Assembly (NCBI GenBank): GCA_963662155.1
Contig: OY759269.1
Coordinates: 14,060,142 to 14,124,141 of the forward strand
DNA length: 64,000 bases
Direction of reading: 5' to 3'
Source: Lamellibrachia columna
Lineage: Eukaryota; Annelida; Polychaeta; Sabellida; Siboglinidae
The number at the start of each line of letters is the position of its first letter. Positions within the stretch are counted from its first letter, which is position 1. Positions 56,060 through 64,000 of the stretch are shown here, one piece after another. Both the position numbers and the translations under genes were made by a program. Below the pieces are notes generated by a model. The model had not been told where the DNA came from. It worked only from the letters and a program-made list of their open reading frames with translations, and made no database searches.

Positions 56060-57118
56060 TTATTTCCTCATCATCATCAGGTACAATATAAGAAAAAAAC
56101 AAAAACAATAAAGATGAGATGGCTACCAGAGCAGTACAAATTTATCGGGCTGGTAGCCAGTTAAACCAAACTAACATACTCACAATTAATAATTGTTACA
56201 TAAAGGTAATACTCATCGTTTTGTTGACATCAACCTACGTGTAGAAGGGTCCGGAGGTCTATCAACAATAATTATAATGCCGCATATGTTTCATTTCATG
56301 AAACGTATGATATGGCAGAGCATTTTCATTATTAATTGTTCAATACCGATTATTAATTTTCTGGTTTTGTAGTTAAACACTGTTTAACGACTTCGAGTTC
56401 TCTGTGTCCACTGGTAGTTTATTTCAGAGTCGTTGCCCTGTTAATTTCAAAAAATTAATAGAGTTAATATTAGGTTTATAGAATTGATTGAATACACAAG
56501 GGAGTAGATTACTGCGACGTTTATGCACACATATAAGAATGTCAAGTGTATATAATTCACCAACTTTTATAATATTAAGTTCTCGCTGTAGCGGAGTGGC
56601 AATATCGCAACGTTTACGTTTAACTAATGTCTGAAGTAAGACATTTTGGGCAACTTATATTTATGCTCAGTTTGTTTACACACTGCCCCGAATAATTCAA
56701 TCCCATAACTAATATGGGGAAATACGTAGGCATAATATAATTGCTTTAGATAACTTCATACAAAGTTCCTTAATATGTTCAGACCATGATAATTTACAGT
56801 CCAGATAGATACCATTTAACCAATTCAGTTTGTTTATCCTGTAACAAAAATGGTACGCTTAAATTGTGCCATACAGATAGATGTCTAACGAATACTGTAC
56901 AGCAAGTTTGATTCAAGTTCAATGTTAGCTAGTTGCGTCGGTATCAGACATTAAGCGACTCTAATACACACGTAGCCTCAAAAACAGTGTAGTTAATACA
57001 CTTTCCACTAATGAACAAGTTAGTGTCGTTGGCAAACGAATGCAGAGATGCGTGGTCTACGGCATTAGATATATCATTAGTATACAGTAGGAATAACACT
57101 GCTCCCAAATGGAGGCCC
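56025..57118 (-). mobile_element. Jockey-like LINE relic in unit B
   Basis: Counterpart of 46,055-47,205, with LGAVLFLLYTNDISNAVDH and FANDTNLFISGK on the minus strand and a (TTAC)n tail at 56,025-56,058. It carries many stops. Confidence 0.65.
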
Positions 57119-58144
57119 GGCCTCCCGTATTGGAGGCCTGGTGGGATAAATGATCGCCCCACCTTTGCTACTTTTACATGTCATTTAATAATTGCTTTTC
57201 TCGATGAGTTAGTTTGTATTGATGATTAAGCTATATCTCATCGATTTACACATATATGATATTTTTCTCGATGAACATGTTTGTACCAGCTATTTCTCAT
57301 CGATACATGTATTTTATTATCACGATGCATTTATTAAATGACCTTTAACAACAGTTACTCTTTGTGTGTTCCTGTAGCAAACAAGCTCAGGTTTCTGCCA
57401 TTACCCATCAGCAAGGTATCAACATTAAGCATCAGCAAGGTATAAATGCATATTCTAATGCCATCAGGCTAACATATGAATTGCTGCCTTTTATTTAAAT
57501 AATTTCTAAACCATTTACACACGTGACCTCTAATTCCGTAGTGATCTAACTTATACAACAGGTATAGATTACCCGTCTTTGGCCCGCGGGTATAGGCCGG
57601 GTATGGGCTTGAAACACGCGGGCCGGTCCGGGCCTGGGCCAAATGTTAACGGGCCTGGGCCTAAATTCTAGTTTGCGGATCTGGGCCGGGTTTGAGGTAT
57701 TTATTACTACTAATTGCGGGCAGGGCTTGGGCTAAAAATATAGGTCCGTGCATGGCATTAGACTAGGCCCTACCGTCACACACTAATTCCAGGCTATCAC
57801 GAGAGCTACAAACTGTGGCGCCACATATCGTAGGCTGGCTAATTAATCGAGGTTAACGGAATGTAGTCTCGCTTATCCGACTGTCGCTTGCCTTCGTGAA
57901 CTCACGGAGAAGGGATTTTTTGCCTGATTTAATATTTTCAGTCTGACAGTGGTGTCTGACAGGGGTGGGGGTCAATGCCATATTCCCCCTGCAACACAAA
58001 ATCAGTGCTACTATCTGGCGGATAGATAGGCATTAACTTCTAGACCATTCTGGAGAAGATACAGCTTCCCAGCGGAGGTCATTGATTTTCGAATGTCAGC
58101 TTTTCATGCGCGTTCAAACTCAACTTTTGACAAGAATACCTCGA

Positions 58145-58246
<102 letters not shown>

Positions 58247-58300
58247 ACATCACATAAAATACATGTTATACGTGTTATTATCATATAATATATAATTTTA

Positions 58301-59341
58301 CCAGTAATAGGAAAGAGGGGTCATAGATATCGAAATTGCCGGGGGATGGCAATTAACATGCTAATCCAGAAGCTACGCAGGGAAGAGGAAGTTGGATTTG
58401 TGGGGACGTATTGTTGGGAGGGTTGATATGTACATGAGGGATGGGCTTCATCTAAGTGGAAAGGGGCAGCAGTATTTGCGGATGAACTCTCAGCAGCAGT
58501 TGATAGTAGCATGGGTAGTATAACACATATTTGTGGTAGTAAACATTGTTTAAACTAGAAGCGCGGGGGGTCACTTAGAGGTACCTCAAGCAGGACAAGA
58601 GGTCACTAGTACAGATAAACCAATAATAAAATGTCCGGAGGCTAAATCTGACTATTTAGGGCAGTTAATTGTAACTCCAGAAATAGTAGCTAAGAAAACA
58701 AAGGCAATGAAGGATAATAAATCACTTGGAGTGGATGTAATTCCTCTAAAACTACTAATGGAAACATTAAAAATCAGTATACCATTTGCAAGAGTGTTCA
58801 ACTTGTCATTAAAAGAGGGAGTTGTTCCTTTTGAATGAAAGGAAACAAACATCATACCATTATTTAAAAAGGGTTCGAGAAATAAGTCGGAGAATTACAG
58901 ATCAGTGAGTTTAACGTCAGCGATTTGTAAATTATTATAAAGATTATTTAAAGACCATATTGTGGACTTCCTTGTTAGGCATGAATTATTAAATTCATCT
59001 CAACACGGATTCTTAAAAGCGAGGTATGTTATTTATTTATTTATTTTTTTAACAAATCACTAAATGGATAGAGGAGGGAACACCAGTAGATATTATTTTC
59101 CTAGATTTTCAGAAAGCTTTTGACAAAGTGCCACAACAAAGATTACTACATAAATTAAAAGCCCATGGTATTGGGGATGGCATAATTGACTGGATAGAAC
59201 AATGGCTGACTGACAGAAGACAGTGTGTTGTAGTAGATGGAGAGGTTTCAAACAGGAAATCAGTTTTGAGTGGGGTACCACAAGGATCAGTATTAGGACC
59301 CTTATTATTCTTAATATATATCAATGACTTGGACGACAATT
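58301..59341 (+). mobile_element. CR1/L2-like LINE relic: ORF1 esterase end and RT part
   Basis: It starts LPVIGKRGHRYRNCRGMAIN, followed by REEEVGFV and RDGLHLSGKG. The DxxH block is typical of the SGNH-esterase domain in ORF1 of CR1/L2 elements. After a deletion, the RT follows: KAMKDNKSLGVDVIPLKLL, FKKGSRNKSENYRSVSLTS, LDFQKAFDKVPQQRLLHKL, VLSGVPQGSVLGPLLFLIYI. It ends before the FADD box. In-frame stops (VPFE*, KLL*) and a T-rich replacement near 59,030 show it is dead. Confidence 0.85.
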
Positions 59342-59602
59342 AAATTTATACATCATCGATGTGAAGAATAAACATAAATAATAGTTGTGTTGCATAAAGG
59401 CAACATTGTCCATACAAGCAGATATTTAGAGTGAGCGATAATATGATTATTTAACCCAGCTCTTCACAGGCTGTGCTTGATTACTATTCTGATGATCTAG
59501 TTTATATCTAGTGTACGCTTTATGGTCATGTCATATCATGTCATGTGTTACATAATTGAATGTATATTAATTGTTGTATAATTTTTCGTCACCGCGATCG
59601 GC

Positions 59603-59788
59603 ATGGTCCTGGATTCTTTGCGTTTCTACCATTTGAAGACTGTTGCCCGGCCAATCCCGGATGGGTCTAATGACAGCGATCTGTCATCAGAAGAGGACGA
59701 ACCCGATGCTGTCGCCTCTTTACCAGCCTTCCTTCCCGTTCCTTTGGGCAGTTGCAGTGAAGCCGAAGGTACTTGTGATAATATATAA
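59603..59788 (+). pseudogene. Possible N-terminal exon of the piggyBac relic
   Basis: An open frame of 61 codons with an acidic stretch (SNDSDLSSEEDEPDAVASLP), as seen near the N-terminus of many piggyBac-derived proteins. A donor-like GAAG|GTACTTGTG lies inside. It precedes the transposase relic by about 400 bases of (AT)n. The association is by position and character only. Confidence 0.35.
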
Positions 59789-59837
59789 ATAATTTGTATG
59801 TATATCTATGTAACGTATTATATATAAATCCACTCTA

Positions 59838-60008
<171 letters not shown>

Positions 60009-60192
60009 AATGGGAATTTGCAGTTGGGGCTACGTTTTGTTTAGGCGTCATGGTTGTTCCATTTTTACAATACTTACTTTCCTGAAATCATGTAATGAAT
60101 AGTAACGAAAGCACGTTTGAATGTGAAGCATATTTGCAATCTACAATGTTGCTTTTAGTTGCATTTCTTATAATGGTAACACTAATACTGCC

Positions 60193-61510
60193 AGATGGAA
60201 ATGATGAGACAGGATGATTCCAAACCAATGCCATCAACCTCTACTGCAAGTAGCCGCAACCACAAACCAGTATGGCGTGCACACTAGCCATCTGACGTGC
60301 CATCAGTCGAGCCAGTGTTTCACGGCGAAGCATTCACTGGTAATGCTGTGCAAGACCCCATCACGTACTTCAATAACCACCTGGACGGCGAAATGAAAGC
60401 CAATTTCATTAGCCAGCCAAACCTCTTCTCAATCCAGACACCCCCCCAACAAACCTCTCGCAATCACGGAGCCAGAACACGAACTGTTTATCGGCATGCT
60501 GTTTTACATGAGCATCGTTCGCATATCACATGCTGAAATGTGATATGCGAACGCGGTGTTGCGATACCCGAAAGTTGCGGACGTGATGCCGACCGTTCGC
60601 TTCAAGACGATCAAACGGATGCTGCACGTCAATGACAACGCTAGCCGTCCCGATGACTGCTAGACCGTCTCGACAAGATTCGGCCATTTATTGATGCTGT
60701 GGGTGAGAAGGTGCGAGGCATCGTGGCAGCTGAGAAGCTGTGAATCGTTGAGCAGGTTGTGCCCTTCAAGGGAAAGTCGGTGCTACGCACATACAACCCG
60801 AAGAAGCCAAAGAAGTGTACTTTGTAAGATCTTCTTGTTGTCTGGTTTGGATGGCCTCATTCACAACTTGGAAATCTACACCGGAAAGATCGAGCCCTGA
60901 CCTGGACAACCTGACATCAAAGCATCAGGCAACATCGTGTTGCGTCTGCTGTCTACGAAACCTCGCGGTGTATGTATGGCACAATATCTACTGTGATAAC
61001 TGGTTTACAAGCGTGGGCCTGCAGACAACACGGAGCAAGCAGGGAATCGCCTGTTTGGGCACAGTGCGATCAAACCGACTGCCAGGCTGTACCTTGCCCG
61101 CAGACAAGACGATGAGGCGCCAGGGTCGAGGCACAACTCGTCTGCAGACGGCCAAGATCGACGGAGTTGAATTGCGTGCGACCAAGTGGTTTGGCAATCG
61201 TGGCGTGGTATTGCTGAGTACATATACTGTCGTAGAACCAACAACCCAGGTCGAGAGGTACGACAGGAAGCTGCGACGAAAGCTGCAACCACTGTGTGCT
61301 GCTACAACCAGCATGTGGGAGGAGTAGACCTGCGCGTTGCACGGCTGGCTCTATGCCGGATACCTGTCGGGTCCAAGAAGTGGTACCATCGTTCACTCTT
61401 CCACTACTTATATATGCTGGTTGTGCAGTCCTGGCTGACGTACACGCGAGATGAGGATGCCAGCGGCTTGTCTCGCAAGCAGCAGTTGCCCCTGCTCAAG
61501 TTCATGATGC
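60193..61510 (+). pseudogene. Degenerate piggyBac-family transposase (PGBD-like)
   Basis: Fragments in all three plus frames follow the order of a piggyBac DDE transposase: EPVFHGEAFTGNAVQDPITY, RFKTIKRMLHVNDNASRPDD, EQVVPFKGKSVLRTYNPKKP, then DNWFTSVGLQTTRSKQGIAC, RSNRLPGCTLPADKTMR, KIDGVELRATKWFGNRGVVL and YNQHVGGVDL. At least four frameshifts or stops interrupt it. The first catalytic Asp (D-E-Q before the PFKG motif) is replaced (VEQ at about 60,748), while the second (DNWFTS) and third (GGVDL) are kept. The C-terminal cysteine-rich region is replaced by a 33-bp satellite. Clearly inactive. Confidence 0.85.
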
Positions 61511-62000
61511 GAACGAGTCCCACCGGTGATCACATCATGATGCGAACGAGTCCCACCGGTGATCACATCATGATGCGAACGAGTCCCACCGGTGATCACA
61601 TCATGATGCGATCGAGTCCCACCGGTGATCACATCATGATGCGATCGAGTCCCACCGGTGATCACATCATGATGCGATCGAGTCCCACCGGTGATCACAT
61701 CATGATGTGAACGAGTCCCACCGGTGATCACATCATGATGCGAACGAGTCCCACCGGTGATCACATCATGATGCGATCGAGTCCCACCGGTGATCACATC
61801 ATGATGCGATCGAGTCCCACCGGTGATCACATCACGATGTGAACGAGTCCCACCGGTGATCACATCATGATGCGAACGAGTCCCACCGGTGATCACATCA
61901 TGATGCGATCGAGTTCCACCGGTGATCACATCATGATGCGATCGAGTTCCACCGGTGATCACATCATGATGCGATCGAGTCCCACCGGTGATCACATCAT
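61505..62000. repeat. 33-bp satellite, 15 units
   Basis: The unit is ATGATGCGAACGAGTCCCAC plus CGGTGATCACATC. Variants at one position (GAACGAG or GATCGAG) alternate in blocks. It is in frame with the transposase end (LLKF then MMRTSPTGDHI repeated). There are no unique spacers, so it is not a CRISPR array. Confidence 0.95.
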
Positions 62001-62561
62001 GTTGCAATACAAAAATGTGTGATGAACTACTCATTTCAGTTCTATCTTCCTGATTGTCTCTTTATACTATCACAACACGTACTTGTGTTGTTACTTTCAC
62101 TTCCAGCAGAATTGGGAGGTGATGGTCTATCTCCAAAACCACCCAACAGTCCCTGTTCAATATTCCTGGTTTTCTTTTAATACTATCACAACATATACTT
62201 CTATGGTTACTTAAACTATCACCACACGTACCTCTGTTGTCACTTTAACTTCCAGCAGAATTGTTTTTCGCGGCAGCATAAACAATAATATGTTGTTATT
62301 ATTAATAATAACGCCAGCCTGGCAGTACAAATGTAAATCAGTTATTCAATGGAAAGAAATCAAGTTCAGAAGTTATCAGTAAAGTTACTGTCTGCACAAA
62401 CAATTATTGTCCACAGCACAGATTCTTCATCGTGTGTCCCTTCAACGAAATAATTTCCACAGCGATGTTTGGATCGTTTAAATGTTGCTCACATCCAAGA
62501 ACTACAACAACTTAAAATGCATAATTATATAATTATACATCGATTCTGAGGTACGGTTGAC
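62001..62561. other. Non-coding stretch
   Basis: AT-rich DNA with a loosely doubled segment (CTATCACAACACGTACTTGT and CTATCACAACATATACTTCT, near 62,069 and 62,183). No gene seen. Confidence 0.5.
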
Positions 62562-62814
62562 CTACAGATCCTGCACAGTGGGTGGATGACGTGTGCGTAG
62601 GCCACGTCGAGGGTGTACGACTTCATCGGTAGCCGTATCAGGGAGGCTGACCTCGTCGAAGAAGGCGCCGCACGTCGCCTTGTAGATCGGCGCGAGCGAG
62701 TTCACTTTCGGGAAGCCGTTCTGGCAGCGGACCGAATCTCGCCCGATGAACGGAAGCACGTACGTACGGCAGCCGGGCATGAGCGTCTTGGCGGGGAAGC
62801 CCTGCTGCGGGTTG
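62562..62814 (-). CDS. Candidate exon of an unidentified gene
   Basis: A GC-rich island in AT-rich surroundings. The minus strand has an acceptor (CACCATTTCAG|C at 62,814) followed by an open frame NPQQGFPAKTLMPGCRTYVL, then PFIGRDSVRCQNGFPKV and LAPIYKATCGAFFDE, to a stop at 62,562. In the +1 frame the downstream half also reads like protein (LPMKSYTLDVAYAHVIHPL), so there may be a frameshift or a donor near FFDE|GTCAGC. The plus strand is open too, with a donor-like GTGAGTAG at the same point, but its Arg/Glu-heavy peptide looks like antisense. I recognise no family. Confidence 0.35.
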
Positions 62815-62859
62815 CTGAAATGGTGAGTAGCGGTTTTTCGATTACGATTTCAATTTTTT

Positions 62860-63093
62860 TATGAGCGATAAAAAGGCGGTTGCTACCCTCGCCGAAGTCT
62901 ATTATATTTGGCCTTTTCCTCATTATCCGCTTCCGGTGGCTCCGCGGACGTCAACAAAAAATACGCCCATTGAAAAGTACTCATTAGGCGTATTCTTTTT
63001 GACGTCCGCGGAGCCACCGGAAGCGGATAATGCGGAGAGGGTCAAATAGAATATACTTCGGAGTGGGTAGCAACCGCCTTGTTATCGCTCATA
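62860..63093. mobile_element. Foldback (hairpin) element
   Basis: A near-perfect 234-base palindrome. Outer ends are TATGAGCGATAA and TTATCGCTCATA; next come GGCGGTTGCTACC and GGTAGCAACCGCC; inner 32-base arms begin TTATCCGCTTCCGGTGGCTC at 62,925 and end with their exact complement at about 63,030. Even the loop sides (AATACGCC and GGCGTATT) pair. It is probably a MITE of TIR type. It lies 46 bases upstream of the candidate exon acceptor. Confidence 0.9.
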
Positions 63094-63539
63094 AACAACA
63101 TGGACGCAGAATGAGTAGCCGTGCCAATTGTTAGCGGAAAAAAAACCGGCGGCAATTTACTGTGCTGTTTGATTGGCAATATGCGTATGATCTTAGCCCA
63201 CACACGTATTGGGGGTGTGGTGGTGGTCTGAACAAACACTAAACACTAAAGGTTTTCTTGGACTTTGAAAACTTATGCGACGACCCCTAATTAGCATTCA
63301 TGTTTCAGCATTTGGGAAATAATTAAAGCTGTGGACCCGTAGACGCTGGTTGTGTATTCTTATTGTCGAGCCTTACAGCTAGATAGGGTGGGAGGACGTT
63401 TCGCCCCACGTGGGTGTTTTACCCCCTCCTACTCTAAGAATACTTAGGGCGGGGAGAATTTACACATTTTCCTTGATTAGAATTCGAGTCTGAATTAGGA
63501 AGATTGAGTGATTGTAGAAAAGGATAAACAGAAAATAGA

Positions 63540-63830
63540 AGGAGGTCTGATGTCAACCTGGCCACTCTTCCAGCAGCTCCTGCAGAGAGAACATTCCAGT
63601 GTGGCTGTTCACCGTCAAATCGACACGAGAGGCAGCAGACAGGACTAATAAGTCAAACGCAATTGTATCAGAAGAGGAGAAGAGAAATGAACCAAACAAT
63701 TGGCTGAGAAAAGGGACCACAGTAAACAGAGGTCTGCAAATCCTACACCTCAGTATAATGTCTGCAGCAAGTGCGGCAGAGACTACTACGCCAGAGTGTG
63801 GCCCTTGAGTCGCACCAGGCGATGCGCAAC
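63540..63830 (+). mobile_element. Possible LINE C-terminal relic with zinc-finger-like motif
   Basis: One plus frame reads NVCSKCGRDYYARVWPLESH, similar to the C-terminal finger (C-x2-C...H) found at the end of several invertebrate RTE-type ORFs, after frames interrupted by stops. A pol III B-box-like GGGGTTCGAAACC follows at about 63,889. The evidence is short and the call tentative. Confidence 0.35.
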
Positions 63831-64000
63831 ACAGAAGGATGCCATCGACCGGGCCAAATACACTGAGTCGGAGTCCTGGTCGAGGGGACCGGGGTTCGAA
63901 ACCACCTGCTGCCGTTTTACAACTTTCGTTCACCCCACTTTGCCCTTGTCTCTCGGAAGAAACGATAAAAGTAGTTTGGCCATTCTGTTATCTTCTCTAT

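Overview
This window is animal (metazoan) nuclear DNA: AT-rich, with split genes, GT-AG introns and many transposon relics. The relics include tRNA-headed SINEs, RTE, CR1/L2 and jockey-like LINEs, a piggyBac relic, pogo-like and Mutator-like MITEs, and long AT and minisatellite tracts. The repeat mix and an intronless rhodopsin-like receptor cluster suggest a marine invertebrate, most likely a mollusc. That placement is inference.

Layout. Bases 1-11,583 hold no convincing exon apart from repeats and are probably intron or intergenic DNA. At 11,584-11,698 (minus) lies a clean first coding exon of an unrecognised gene. It stands head-to-head, across about 0.5 kb, with a small two-exon CCCH zinc-finger gene (12,188-13,953, plus). 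Bases 17,614-33,531 (minus) carry a complete 12-exon gene for 4-hydroxyphenylpyruvate dioxygenase (HPD, tyrosine catabolism). I could place every splice junction, and they give a 382-residue protein with the full iron triad. Its introns hold minisatellites, LINE fragments and two pogo-like elements. About 1 kb upstream, on the other strand, is a weak candidate first exon, followed by an uninterrupted (CCG) tract of about 76 units. Two related terminal-inverted-repeat elements occupy 35,386-37,495, one of them filled with a 25-bp satellite.

From 38,403 to 58,377 lies a rearranged receptor locus. A broken minus-strand copy of a rhodopsin-like GPCR and an intact plus-strand copy form the arms of a large inverted repeat centred near 39,552. 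The intact copy and about 8-10 kb of flank were then duplicated directly in tandem (unit A 39,869-50,588; unit B 50,591-58,377). This left two intact 350-residue receptors that differ at 11 residues. Unit A has since gained an RTE element, two 760-768 bp Mutator-like MITEs in opposite orientation and a doubled SINE segment. Unit B has gained a CR1-like fragment with a 7-bp target duplication. The right breakpoint of the duplication lies inside another CR1-like relic.

The last 6 kb hold that CR1-like relic, a dead piggyBac transposase whose C-terminus runs into a 33-bp satellite, a GC-rich candidate exon, a 234-bp foldback element and a LINE tail relic.

I see no prokaryotic system, CRISPR array, rRNA or functional tRNA gene. 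The most unusual items are the 44-bp tandem repeat that copies the end of HPD exon 11 together with its splice donor, and the palindromic and duplicated GPCR locus.
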